From: Ampelocalamus luodianensis
Lineage: Eukaryota > Streptophyta > Magnoliopsida > Poales > Poaceae
Direction: 5' to 3'
Length of the DNA: 64,000 bases
Assembly: GCA_036346255.1 (NCBI GenBank)
Contig: CM070619.1
Location: 40,368,342-40,432,341 of the forward strand
Shown here piece by piece: positions 42,349 through 53,299 of this stretch (the stretch's first letter is position 1; each line of letters opens with the position of its first letter). Position numbers and translations under genes: made by a program. Under the pieces are notes generated by a model. That model worked only from the letters and a program-made list of their open reading frames with translations, made no database searches and was not told the origin of the DNA.

Positions 42349-44190
42349 TTGGGATATGAGATTTCATGCGATTGTGAGAATTGCCCCCGTTCGTCTGATT
42401 ACAAATGCCATAACATCGATGCAAGTCGTGGATTGACGGGACAAGGATGGCCTTCCACCCCTGGTGCTTCGAGCCGGGAGGGAATGCTGGGAGCTAGACG
42501 ATCGCTACATCCCCATCCTCCGGGGCACGGGCTTGTTGCCCTTTGCGGGCTAATCGCTTGGACGTCGGCTTCACCTGCACAGAGCTCGCTGTTAGCACTT
42601 GTCGACTGGTGGAGGCCCGAGACACACATGTTCCACTTTCAGTGGGGTGAGATGATGGTCACCCTGCAGGATGTTTCATTCCTGACCGGTCTCTCGATCC
42701 TGGATGAGCCACTTGTTCCAGGGTGTCCGTCGGCGAACTGGAAGGCCAGGCTAGGGAACAGGTTCGGCATACCTGTGCGGGGCAGTGCCCATGGCGTCCC
42801 TCGGACTTGGTTGAGACTTTTCAGCCAATGCCTGGATGATGCACCCGACGACATTGTTCGAACGCACCTTATCGCTTAACTTTTATATCTTTTTGGTTCG
42901 GTCATGTTTCCCATGTCACAAGGCGATTAGGTGTACCCAGCTTCGTCTGCATCGTCGAGTCTTTGGCTGACGCGAAAGCTGGGGCGATACCTCAGTACAA
43001 CTGGATAAGCTGTCCTCTATGCCACATACAGAGGGTTGTGTGATGTTTCAAGGCGTGACACTAGTGTCAAACCCAACCTTACCTGTTGCTACGTGCTCCT
43101 ACAGTTGTGGAGTTGGGACCACTTCCCTGTTGGGCGGCCGTCCTTCCATAGAGCAGTCCACCCATACCCTACATTGCATGACTTGATAGACGGGCCCACC
43201 ATGCGCTCCCGGTGGACTACCGCTATCCTAAGCTGGGCGAAGGACAGACCAGTGAGGTGCTAGTCGTTGTTCCATAACGAGTTCGAGTCGTTGCACTACA
43301 ATGATTTCATCTAGGCTCCATGGACCTAAGACTTCGTGGCCTCGATAGCGCCACACGGGCTGTCCTTGCAATGCACGTAGGAAGCCGAACTTTGGGCGAT
43401 GACATGCCACCTGGTGTTTACACATATGGTGAAGTCTTACGCGCCGTAGCGTGTAATGTAGCAGTTCGATTTGTACCAGGTCGTGCCCCCTCCCGACGGC
43501 AGGATGCTGCAACGAGTCGTCCACTTGTGAGTCCAACTCCTATCTGAGTAATGTTTATACTTCATACATATATCCTCTGTTCTAACACCAATCCTTTTGG
43601 AATGCAGGCAATCAAGGGGTGAGCCGACATGCTGAGGACTGGCGAGCATTCCAGCATGAGTGGATTATGGCCTGGATGGAGAAGGTGCACATCGAGGTCT
43701 TGTTGGAGACGTGATCGTACGACGTACAGACATACCGTGTGATGCGGCACCAAGTAGCATTGTTACTGATTTGGCCAAGAGTGGGACAGGTGCAAGTAGA
43801 GCCAGAAGGGAGCAAGGTCCACGACCAGTTCCTGAGGGTCTACAACCAGCTCGAGAGGTTCTACGACCAGTTTCACCAGATCTACGACCAGTTTCACAAG
43901 TAGGTGGTTCATGACCACCACCAATTGGCCTACGACCATGTCCAGGTGGCTCATGACCACCACCAGGTGGTCAACGACCATGTCCAGGTGCTCTGGAACC
44001 AAGTCCAGGAGGTCTACGACCACGTCCAGGTGGTCTTTGACTAGGTCTACGACAAAGTCTTCGACTAGGTGACCAAAATCCAATATGGCAAGTAAGGAAG
44101 ACGGAAAGATTGGGAGCCAGAGATGCGCCAGGAAGGAAGCCGAAAGGAAAGTCAAGTCTGGAGGAAAGTCAAGCGCCAAAGGGGGTAACC
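42349..44190 (+). pseudogene. Plant mobile domain (PMD) gene of MULE 1, degraded
   Basis: After LTGQGW the frame changes once, then 42480-42880 reads LLALVDWWRPETHMFHFQWG and GEMMVTLQDVSFLTGLSI, the hallmark of the plant mobile domain (PF10536, the MAIN-like / phosphatase-7-long-form family). Further PMD pieces are LFGWVMFPMSQGD (about 42890-42930), IPQYNW, LQLWSWDHFPVGRP (about 43090-43135) and a VVPPPDGR-like stretch near 43480. Frames change repeatedly and stops occur, so the copy is broken. Beyond about 43800 the frame turns into a seven-residue repeat. PMD proteins occur both as transposon cargo and as host silencing factors; this one lies inside a TIR element and is transposon-derived. 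Confidence 0.8.
43815..44080 (+). repeat. Seven-residue (21-bp) repeat array in the PMD gene tail
   Basis: About a dozen diverged 21-bp units encode VYDQFHQ-like heptads: VYNQLER, FYDQFHQ, IYDQFHK, VVHDHHQ, AYDHVQV, AHDHHQV, VNDHVQV, LWNQVQE, VYDHVQV. The period matches one coiled-coil heptad; hydrophobic residues recur at fixed positions. At least three stops (for example near 43902 and 44039) interrupt it. Confidence 0.75.
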
Positions 44191-44264
44191 ATGCCCTATA
44201 CAGACGATCCTGCTCACGATTTCTATGTTGGTTCAGTTTAGATCAACATAAAGATTTTAACAGG

Positions 44265-44765
44265 AATCAATCCGTGAGATAGTTTCTATCTCTAAGATTG
44301 TTTCCATTTAAAGAATTAGAGTTGTACTTAGGATATTTTAGTTTGTTTCTTAGAGATAGAATTGGCTTTAGCCGTGCGTGTTTGGCCGCACCTTTAGGTG
44401 CCAATATAAGGCCAGGGCATAGCCCATTGAAAAGGTAGAGTTTAGATTTTGGAGTTATTTGGCATGTCGCCATAAGGGTCTACCCCTGTTATCGCGTGTG
44501 TGAGAGTTCTTGAGAGTTTTCCATCTAGGATATCTCTGATTCCTACTCATGTTTAATCTTGTTGATTAAATTTGTGTGTTGATCTTGTTTGATCTCTGCT
44601 CTCGTTCGTGTGTTGTGGTGTGCGCGGGTGTGAGATTTATCTATCATAGTGCAAATTGCATCTTGTAATCGTGCTCCATATATTTGTTTGGAATTTTTCA
44701 CCGTGGAAGATCGGGCAACCCACAGATTTAATCTCATCTCAAGGTTGATCCGCATCACCGTGAGT
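44265..44765. repeat. Possible solo LTR or TRIM-like insertion within MULE 1
   Basis: The stretch looks unlike the flanking PMD sequence: AT-richer, with GATAGTTTCTATCTC near its start, a TATA-like CAATATAAGG (44402-44411) and a leader-like TG/CT-rich part after it. This layout suits a small LTR, but I cannot define ends or a target duplication. PMD-tail-like coding sequence resumes near 44960. Confidence 0.3.
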
Positions 44766-44959
44766 ACATACAGTGGTACATACCATGGTCGCGCACCAGA
44801 CTCACCCGTACTCCGCCAAAAATGTCCGAAGCATGTGATGTACTAGGAGAGCCTCAGCCACTCGTACGATTGATACAACACTTTGTAGCGTGACGACACC
44901 GTGAGACACTTACAACCTCCGTTCATTTTATTGATGATATTTATATTCTTTGTTACTGA

Positions 44960-45976
44960 ACTTGTTTTGTATGTCACTTCAGTTGGAGCAGGCATAGCGC
45001 ATTGAAGACCACCATCCGCAGCCCAGACAAAACACTGGGGCTACTAAAAAGTTTAAAGTACATCTTAGCGGAGTCGAAGAACATAATAAAGAACATGAGT
45101 TGTGGCCGTTCGACGGGCGACGTCCTGTGCATCGAGCAGCAAGTGGAGGGACCGTGCTCACCTGCTAGGTCATCACGACCCAGCGAGACCAGCCGATGTT
45201 GTAGCGCTCCACATCGGTCATCCGGGGGACAGATCGGAGGGGAGGTAAGTTATGTACAAATTTGTTTTTTGGTTATGCCTTACGTTCTGCTAACAACATG
45301 TCGTTCTCCTGTCACAAGTCCGCCGAGATGCAACACTTCATTATCGCACTCACATACCTGCACTAGCGCCCCTCGCTATCTCGCACTACACATCCAGGAG
45401 GTATGAGATTCTTAGTTTATATCCATGCTATTTATTTTGGCTAACATCGTTTCGTCTTGCATCCTTCGGTTGACCGTGGGGGTGACGTCCATCCATTCAG
45501 TGATGAGGATATGAGACTCCTAACTCCTACAAGGTAGTGGTACATAGGGTTTGGAGCGTACGCGGGGTTTGGAGTGTACGTAGGGCAGAGCTCCTCTGGG
45601 TTCGCTGGCACACTGGACGTTCAAGGCCAGAGCTCCTTCGCACGACTGGAGTTGCAGACATCGTACCTTAGGGGCGAACAATTCAGGCATGCATTTATTC
45701 ACTCCCTCATTCATGACTTCATTGCAGATGGCCCCCAGTTCGGCATGTCTCAGCAGGACGCGCGATATCGACGCTTACCAGACTCAGCTTCCTCCGAGTT
45801 AGCTTGCTGGTGCACCTCCGCCCACTCAACAGATACAATGGTCTCTGTACCCCCTTCGATCTGATAGGCACTCTCCGAACCGGTTGACATATCCCACGGG
45901 ACATATTCGACGCAAAACAAAGACACGGACACAAACGCAGGCGCAGCGAGCAGAGAGCAGTGGTTCAAACGAGTGA
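44960..45976 (+). pseudogene. C-terminal tail of the MULE 1 PMD protein, degraded
   Basis: The stretch at 45001-45245 resumes in a Gln/Arg/His-rich style typical of the disordered tails of these proteins. At 45574-45720 the frame reads SSGFAGTLDVQGQSSFARLE, then FIHDFIADGPQFGMSQQDA. The last piece reads into an Arg/Thr/Gln-rich end (RRKTKTRTQTQ) with a stop near 45976. Splice-like sites occur (GAG|GTAAGT at about 45241). Function is not inferable beyond belonging to the same transposon gene. Confidence 0.5.
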
Positions 45977-46664
45977 GCTATATTGTATCCTATGTACCCC
46001 AATCAAATAGGACAATCTTGGTTAATTTATCAGTTTAATGTGGATAATATTCTTTAACACTGTATTGCACCATATGCTAGATTATATATTAATTAATATG
46101 TCTCTATGTATCTTTACTCTTTGTGTCGAGCTAGAGAAGGAGGCTACATGACTATTTAATTTACGGTCTATTAATGTAATTTGTGATTACTAACTATTTA
46201 AATTGTTAGCTATTTAATTTGCTAACATGTCACGTGGCTAATCCAAATTAATTTTCGACATTGTGTTTTCATGTCTATTTGCATAACTTACAGCAGATCC
46301 TATTCTATGACCTACTGAATCAGTTAAGACAGAGCCACAAGAACCAGCAAAAAATACTTCACCGCCAACTAGGAAATCCTATTCACTTACTAGCTTTTAA
46401 GAATTAGTAAGCACAAACTTACTCTTATTTGGCTATATGACTCTTTTATTTTGTTGAGCATTAGCTTATCTATAGGCTTGTTCACTGGATTAGTTTGAAA
46501 GTTCGACCATGTGCGATGACAACGTTGAACCCAAAGTAGGCATCTAGATATGGAAATGTCCTACAAAAGAACGAAATTAGCAAGAATTCTCATCACCAAA
46601 TTAGTTTATTTAATATTGCCTGGACGATACTAATTCATTTAATATTTTTCTAATTAAAGCAACC
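45977..46664. other. AT-rich non-coding 3' part of MULE 1
   Basis: No coding sequence. A short direct repeat (TGGACGATACTAATTCATTT / TGGACGGCACTAGTTCATTT) at about 46621-46700 overlaps the start of the right inverted repeat. Confidence 0.5.
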
Positions 46665-46910
46665 ATTTAATATTGCATGGACGGCACTAGTTCATTTAAT
46701 ATTTTGCTAATTAATTGAGCTAATTATGGATTTCGCTAATTAGAGGGGCGTCCCGGCCCGTGACCGGCCGGACAAGGCAACATGTCTTATAGACATCGCG
46801 TCCGGTCAATGACCGTACGGACGAGACTTCAGAATTGCTATTTCGTTGCGACGGCCGCTACTTCCGTAATAAAGCATCGTAAAAATGCTATTTGCGCCAA
46901 AAATTCTAAA
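46665..46910 (+). repeat. Right terminal inverted repeat of MULE 1
   Basis: Inverted partner of 41241-41470; ends GCGCCAAAAATTCTAAAC. Confidence 0.85.
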
Positions 46911-47409
46911 CTTCATAGAGTGCTTATCCAGCAACCAACAACAACTAAATGCGGCTAGTCAATTCAAACAGCAGTAGACCATATCTTTCTTTCTTTTTAA
47001 ACATGGCGGTAGAAGTATAACTTTTCTTTTTCTGGAGTAAGCGGCAATTTCACTCTGCATTTGAATGTTTGGTTTGGTCTTTCCGAACTAAGGCGATTTT
47101 TCCAAGCAAAGGTTGCGACTTGCATGTTAACACAACGTTACCGTGGAATTTGTGCTCAAACGTGGCCTGTGCAATTTGGGATACGAGTCTGTTCTCCAAG
47201 TAAAATGAAAGGTACATTAAGTTTGTATACATTGCAAGGCACCTCTTCTTCGTCCGAAGGTTATTACATTATTGCTAATCGTACAACACAATTTTGTCGT
47301 AAAGTTGGTACTGCAGTAGATGGAGCGGATATTTTTATTTTGGGAATCAAAAGAACCTTATAAAAGAGGAAGGACGGGGATAAGCACGAGACGGGGGTAA
47401 GCTTGGTAA
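46911..47409. other. Spacer between the two MULEs, unassigned open frame
   Basis: A plus-strand frame at 47061-47363 (100 codons) reads smoothly (TTQFCRKVGTAVDGADIFIL) but has no domain I recognise, and a minus-strand frame covers the same bases. It may be a gene scrap or part of a locus broken by the elements. No other feature is seen. Confidence 0.25.
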
Positions 47410-47660
47410 AACCAGAATTTTTTTTAAAATAATCTATTTTTTATTATAAATTACAAATTTACTCTTGCGATCTTTTTTTTTACAGAGAAATACTACTGTT
47501 GCCTAATGGTTGGGCGATTGGATTCAGTCGCCTAATGGTTAGGCGATAGGACCAGTAGTATCCACCGCTGAACCGTTTGGCGACAGATGTCTGTCGCCGA
47601 ACCGTTGGGCGACAGATGGCTGTCGCCGAACAGATGGGCGACAGGGGGCCCGGCTGTTTT
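47410..47660 (+). repeat. Left TIR of MULE 2 with subterminal repeats
   Basis: Outer AT-rich part (to about 47485), then four to six units built on GTCGCC/GGGCGAC (for example CGCCTAATGGTTGGGCGA, GTCGCCGAACCGTTGGGCGA). Pairs with 53300-53557. Confidence 0.82.
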
Positions 47661-47939
47661 TTTATTCTCAATTCTTATTTAATGTGTATTGAGACAGTAA
47701 TTAATGAGTAGTAGAAAGGTAAGTGATATTTGGAATTTTTGGCCGATACGGCCAGTTTGCAAACCGTATTTGCACTTCTGACCACCCACCACGCGTATTT
47801 GCAAAAATGGCAAGCCGAGCGCGTTGCCACCGCACGCCCGCGCTGCCGTCCCGACACCTCACCCCGGGCGCGTTGCCACCGCGCGCCAGCCCCAACCCCA
47901 CCACCTCGCCCCGACCCCGACCCCGGCCGCGCCACCTCA

Positions 47940-48055
47940 ACGCCCGGCACTATTGCTGTGGAGCGTTGCCACCCCGCGTTACGGCAATAGTGCCTGGCAC
48001 TATTGTTGTGGAGCGTTGTCACCCCGCTCCCCCGCAATAGTGCCCACACGGTTAG
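47940..48055 (+). repeat. Tandem duplication bounded by inverted GGCACTATTG/CAATAGTGCC
   Basis: Two copies of a roughly 55-bp unit, each starting GGCACTATTG(C/T)TGTGGAGC and ending GCAATAGTGCC, so each unit can fold on itself. It lies in the GC-rich 3' part of MULE 2, just before a TTAGG run. Confidence 0.8.
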
Positions 48056-48064
48056 GGTTAGTAA

Positions 48065-48093
48065 TTAGGTTAGGTTAGGTTAGGTTAGGTTAA
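48065..48093 (+). repeat. Short TTAGG microsatellite
   Basis: About five to six units of TTAGG (GTTAGGTTAGGTTAGG...), with GGTTAGGGTTAG just upstream. It is too short and of the wrong unit for a plant telomere (TTTAGGG). Confidence 0.85.
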
Positions 48094-48539
48094 TTAGATA
48101 ATTAGTTAGAGTTTGAAATTGGAAGGAATTTTAAAATATAGCAGAAGAGTTCAAAAAATTATGAAATTTTTTGTGTAGCCTGCTAACACTGTGTACTTGA
48201 TTGTGTAAATTTTTTAAAACTTTATATGTTCAAATTTGTTATCGCTACTTCGTACGAGTGTCGCGTTCGTACGAATCAATAAACGTAGAAAATAAGCTCC
48301 TATAGTATAAAAAATTGACATGTTAGAACATTACAGTAGTGATGATGAGAAATAGGGAATTGTGAAGCACGATTGATTTTTGACTGTAAGTTCATAATAG
48401 TAAGGACTAAGAAGACTTCAATAGAATTTCGGTATTTGTAGCGAAGCGAAGGAGGATTCGATGTCGGTGCGAAAGGTTTTTTCTGGGATTCGACTAGAAG
48501 AGGCAGACTTACAAGCCACATAGAACAAGAACTACATTA

Positions 48540-49400
48540 GAGTCCGCAGACAGAAGCACATGTCATGATGGTTCGGCTAATTGGTTCGCCGTGGCTGCTG
48601 GTGAACAGCACCCAACCGAACAGCCACAACAAGTAGGCCTCGAGGTGGTGTGACACCTGCTGGTCGTCCGCGGCAGGGTCCATCCGCTCGAGCTATATAC
48701 AATAAAAAAGATAGTAAGACCGTAGTACGAAAAGGAGAACGCAGTGGTTCGAACGAAACGCCGTCGAACACGCATGCGAATCGCGACGGCGACCACCGCA
48801 AGGATGGGCGTGCCTCGTGTTCTCGGGAGATGTAGTACCGCGCTGCTGCAGCGGAAGGACTCTCAAACACGCCGAAGGTCCCCATGCTAGTTGTCCGGAG
48901 GCTCCCGCGGGAAGGCAGCACCTCCCGCGATAAGGAGGCCAAGAAGCAGGGAGACGTCCTGTAAAATAGGGGCCATCTCCCCGAACGGGAGATGGAAAGT
49001 GTGAGTCACCGGCCGCCACCAGTCCACAAGAGCTGTCAGCAAGGATCGGTTGAACAGGAAGTGTCGGGACCACTCCAGCCCGGCATGGACGTCTCCGTCG
49101 TCATCGACCGCAGGTCCTGCCGGCTCGTCCTCGTCTGTGGCCTGCACCATCCGGGCGAGAGGTAGTAGACTGGCCGCGCTGAGCCTGCAAAGCAAGAAAA
49201 GGTTAGTACGAAATGTACGTATGGCGAGAAGATAGTGTCGACGAATGCTAACCTGGCTGTCCAGCGTGGGTCTAGCCTCCAGGCCACCCGAGGTGTCCGC
49301 GTGCGGATCACCCCCAACACAGTCACGTCACCCGCACCGGCAGGATGAGGGACACGACGCGAAGCGCGATGTAGCCGGTCGATGCGCTCCTCCAAGAGAC
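48540..49400 (-). pseudogene. PMD gene of MULE 2, degraded, at least two exons
   Basis: On the minus strand an exon ends near 49253 (CCAG|GTTAGC) and the next begins at 49184 after TTGCTTTGCAG. The second exon reads HFLFNRSLLTALVDWWRP, THTFHLPFGEMAPILQDVS and LLLGLLIAGGA, the plant mobile domain signature. After a stop and frameshifts, HHLEAYLLWLFGWVLFTSSH appears at 48565-48650, the next conserved PMD block. The second exon has an acidic insert (TDEDEPAGPAVDDDGD). It is closer to the usual PMD consensus than the MULE 1 copy. It lies downstream of the transposase on the same strand, the layout of PMD-bearing MULEs. Confidence 0.82.
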
Positions 49401-49676
49401 TGAAACTTCAGTCCGATCCGTGAGCCATACCTACAAAACAACTTGAAGTTAGGAAATATGTGGAAATATAACATCGAATGTAAAACCTGGCGTAATTTTA
49501 ACTTGTAAACAAACAAACCAATAAGTACTAGGTCACCCGGACAATGCTTTGAAATTTACATAGTAGCAGAATAGTTACATAAACAATACAAAGTACACAT
49601 GACAATGTACACTGATTTGCAATTTCCGTCCCACTTTGCACACTGCAAGAAGTGGTACCGCAAACCATGGAAGTGC

Positions 49677-52140
49677 CTACTCCTCAGCTGGTGCCTTGCA
49701 TCGTCTGGTTGTGTGGCCCTCCTGGCCGCAAAGCCCGCAGCGTCGACCCAACGCCCCGGCTTGTGCTTCGTCCATATCATTGGTAATACGACGACTCTGC
49801 CGACGACCCTTGCCACCCTTCAGCATGTCAATATCCGGAATCTACATCCTGTTTGCAATATCCAAGGTGGCGAAGTTACCCACAACCCTGAAACCCCTAA
49901 GGTCGCTAGTCCAAGCCTGCACCACCCTGTCCTTCAAGAAGTACTCGGACACAAAGTTCAACTGGTCCATGCGCACAATCTCGCATGCGGCGAGGATATG
50001 GGAGCATGGCTTGTGTAATGTTTTCGCTTTGTTGCATGTACAACTAGGTTCGCTCACGTGATCTCAAGCCATACCTCGTGGTGACAAGAGAACGAGCCGC
50101 CCCAATCGGCCTATCCTGCAGGAGCACGCCAAACGATGCTCCATATTGCCCATCACGTGCACCGTAGCGATCGCCCTTCTTTGTCTTTGCTCGTATGTAT
50201 GTCGTAATCTTGAGCGATCGGTTGTTTGAGGGTTGGTGGCATGAAGTGCGGCATTTGAATGCCTCTCCCGAAATACCCGACAGTCTTGCGTAACACCTTC
50301 CACGATGGCGACGAGGCCGAAGCGAAGGCCCCTAAGAACCCGTTGTACACCTCCGCAAGGTTAGTGGTCATTATACCATACCTTGCCCCGTCCGTGTTGT
50401 GCAAAGAATGACCACTTCTCCAATGGCACGGCTCGATCCGGTGAGAAGCACTCGATGTTCCTCAAGGTCCTCCGCTCGCTCCAAGCAGAGTTCGGACTGC
50501 ACGCGGGTTCCTCCGCCCACGTGTTTCCTCATGTGTTCATCCAAGAGCATCCATAAGGCGTCAAATTTGCGCTGCTGGGTTCTCGCATAGCCAGCCTCTT
50601 GAATAGTTTCACCAACGGTTGCTTGGGGAACTTCTTGAAGAAGTTCGCCCCTAAGTGGTGAATGCACCATCTACTCCTCATATCCGACCAAGGGAACGAC
50701 TCCTTGAGGTCTTCCTGCAGTTTTCTTATGGCCTTCAGTATCCCGGCGTGGCGATCATGGATCACGCACACACCAGGACAAGCTCCAACAACTCCCACCC
50801 TCAGATGTCAAAGGAACCACAACCGGCTGTCGTAATTCTCACCTTCGACGAATGCGATGGCTAATGGCAGAATTTGATTGTTCCGCCAATGCCTATGGTC
50901 GTAAGGATTTGCCCTTGTATTTCCTCACCAAAAGGTCCCGCCAAGCGAGATCACGCGCAGATATGGCTAAAAGCCTCGTCATGCAGGACCGAAGGCTAAG
51001 AAGGCCCTTTGCAATATTAAAACCTCACGCTTTTTAGATGGCATGTCCTTACAAGAGCAGCACGTGTTCTGGTTTCTCTCACAGCAGACTTCAAAGATAC
51101 GAGGAAGGTTGTAAACGCCGCCTAAAAGATCCAAACCGTCTTTCCAAAGCCTTTGTGCCGCCGCCACGCCTTCGCAGAGTGATCTTGTACTTGAATTTCT
51201 TATCAATAGCCACCATAATGTGCTTGGCCTCCACATTCTTCTTCTCTACTATCTCTCCATACATCAAATTGGCTGCTGAAGGTCCATGTTAGGTTACGAT
51301 GTTCGGACAAAACAACGCTGAGCATGCAGAGTGTGCCTCAACCTTCGAGACAATCCAGTGAGTCTCATACTTGGTCTATGTGCGTGCACTCGCCAAGGAT
51401 AACCGGCTTGCTCGCACTTCACGATGTCTTGCTCTCCCGCTAGATTTGATGACCGAAATGTCCGCCGCATGGACATAGCCTTATACCTTAATGGCATCCT
51501 CGCAAGGATGTCTTATCAAGAACATTGAGTGCAACCGAACCTCGGAGCATAGTACTCCCACGATTTATTCGTGCTCGTCATGCGTAGTTACACCTCAACG
51601 CCAAATCTATTCCATTCCTAGGGATGGGAGCTCCGTCCTCATCAGAATCGTCCTCATCGCCCTCCCGTGAGCTTCCTCTTGACCAAGGCCATCCGGTCAT
51701 CGCTATCCATTTGATGCAATATGTACCCTATGCTCTCCTTCATCACTGTCAGAGGCTCACCATGCGCGTGATCGATCTTCTTCTTACTGATCTACGCGTC
51801 AGCTCATCACAAGCAACATCCTCCAAACCTTCGTAACGCCTCCTCCTCCTCTTCTTGACCAACATGCTAAGCACCAGCTGCTCCCACCACTGTGATGATA
51901 TCCGGACGACGGTCCTCGCAAAACTTCTTTTGGGCATGGTTGCACAAGCACTACACACTCATATCCACGGCGCCGATAGCCTTCTATAAAGCCCTTCCAC
52001 ACACCCGCAGATGACGTTGTTCTCAACTCCCATCTGATGTCCGTGGGAGACCGGCTCCAAAGCCCTTGTATGAAGACGCTGCACACCTCAGTCCAAGGAG
52101 AAGCTACGGGTGAGCGATTGCATCACATCTCGATTTGTGC
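49677..52140 (-). pseudogene. MULE transposase (MuDR-like), frameshifted
   Basis: Read 5' to 3' on the minus strand, a MuDR-type DNA-binding region (about 51500-51290) includes MRRTFRSSN, CEQAGYPWRVHA and, in another frame, THWIVSKVEAHSAC. The transposase core follows (50930-50370): VGVVGACPGVCVIHDRHAG, RWCIHHLGANFFKKF and ARYGIMTTNLAEVYN. A SWIM zinc finger lies at 50050-49990 (CTCNKAKTLHKPCSHILAAC). A CCHC knuckle, CGLCGQEGHTTRRC, precedes a stop at 49677-49679. The first part (52140-51750) is acidic/basic low-complexity. Expected length is about 700-800 residues; frames switch at least eight times, so no active protein is encoded. Transposase would cut and join the element's TIRs. Confidence 0.85.
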
Positions 52141-52149
52141 ATTCTCGCC

Positions 52150-52555
52150 GTGCAGGTGTACCAAAGTGGCTTGAGAAACCGCTCAAGTCAAAACCAGACG
52201 GACCTTCACGAACGGTGCTAACACCGTAATGCACTTTCGATGTAGTGGGTACAGGCATGACTTATTGTATGTCTGCAAATATTTTCAATATTACAACTAG
52301 TCAGATCGCAACGCACGACATGCAAGCACTGCTACATTGTATTTTACATTTCTAAGGCCCTTCGCCTATCGTCAACAACTACACTACATCATGATCAAGA
52401 CGCCATTCATTCTCTAAGGCAGAGGCCATAATGAACGTGCAGTACAATATTCGGATTCAACCTAAAAACCGAGCTATTCCATAGCAGGCATTATCTGATT
52501 CTGACGCTAACTTGCAATCCGAAATGCTACAAGTAGCGTTCCAGTCTTCTACAGA
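52150..52555. other. Non-coding 5' part of MULE 2
   Basis: No supported gene or repeat. It presumably holds the 5' leader and promoter of the transposase on the minus strand, but no clear TATA box stands out. Confidence 0.4.
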
Positions 52556-52615
52556 GCTAATTAACCTCTACTAATTTGTTCATACTAATTAACCTCTACT
52601 AATTTGTTCATATAA
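52556..52615 (+). repeat. Tandem duplication, 29-30 bp, two copies
   Basis: CTAATTAACCTCTACTAATT followed by TGTTCATA occurs twice in tandem. Confidence 0.85.
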
Positions 52616-52739
52616 ATAATTCATCATCCTCATGCGCTCGGTCACGCATTGTTTATCCAATAATAGTCGGTCACGCATGCACCAACACAACTTCAATACT
52701 TCTCATAAACATCACTTATACTCCCTTACGGGCTATTTT

Positions 52740-53108
52740 TTCTCTAACTAAAGTTTTCTATCGCTGCTACTTACATACAAATGAATAACATTTCGATTTT
52801 CTAATTTTTTCCTCTTACTTTAATTTTCTACAAGTGTTACTTATACTACTATTTTTAACTACATAAACTATTTTTTTATCGCTACTATTTACATACAAAT
52901 TAACTACGTTTTGATTTTCTATTTTTTTCTCCCACTTACATTTCCTACAGGTGCTACTTATACTACTATTTTTAACTACATAAACTATTTTTCTATCATT
53001 ACTATTTACATAAAAATTAACTACATTTTGATTTTCTAATTTTTTTCTCTAACTAAAATCTCTTACAGATACTACTTATACTACTATTTGAACTACATAA
53101 ACTAATTA
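52740..53108 (+). repeat. AT-rich tandem repeat, about 117-bp unit, about three copies
   Basis: Units start near 52797, 52914 and 53031, each with TTTTCTA(A)TTTTTT..., then TACTTATACTACTATTT and AACTACATAAACTA..., then (except the last) TACTATTTACATA and TTTTGATTTTC. A partial unit precedes them (52740-52796). It lies subterminally in MULE 2. Confidence 0.75.
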
Positions 53109-53299
53109 CTTACTAAAAAAAAATATACATTACAAAATAAAAAAACTTACCTCACAAACGAAGTATCCTTCTTCTCCCTCCCTCCCTCTTTCTTCTCCTT
53201 CTCACGCGTGTGGCCGAAAAATCACACTGCCTGGCTCGTGCGGGGACAGCAGCATGTTCCTTATATAGCCAAGCGCGATCGTCACGTTAGGGCGATCGC

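Larger units (their letters stand above)
41241..46910 (+). mobile_element. Mutator-like element 1, long TIRs, carries a PMD gene but no visible transposase
   Basis: The left arm (41241-41470) and right arm (about 46665-46910) are inverted copies; both contain TTTTTGGC..., GATGCTTTATTACGGAAGTA, AATAGCAATTCTGAAG and GCGAAATCCATAATTAGCTC, read inward. The arms are about 230-245 bp. No clear 9-bp duplication is visible. The interior carries one plus-strand PMD-type gene (42349-45976) and a probable LTR insertion (about 44265-44765). Long TIRs with a PMD cargo fit the PMD-carrying MULE group. Without a transposase it would need help in trans. Confidence 0.82.

Noticed and set aside
47061..47363. 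Intact host gene between the two MULEs
   Set aside because: 100 codons with no domain and an equally open frame on the other strand; left as unassigned.
48065..48093. TTAGG repeats as an interstitial telomere
   Set aside because: Only five to six units, and the plant telomere unit is TTTAGGG; a microsatellite is the simpler reading.
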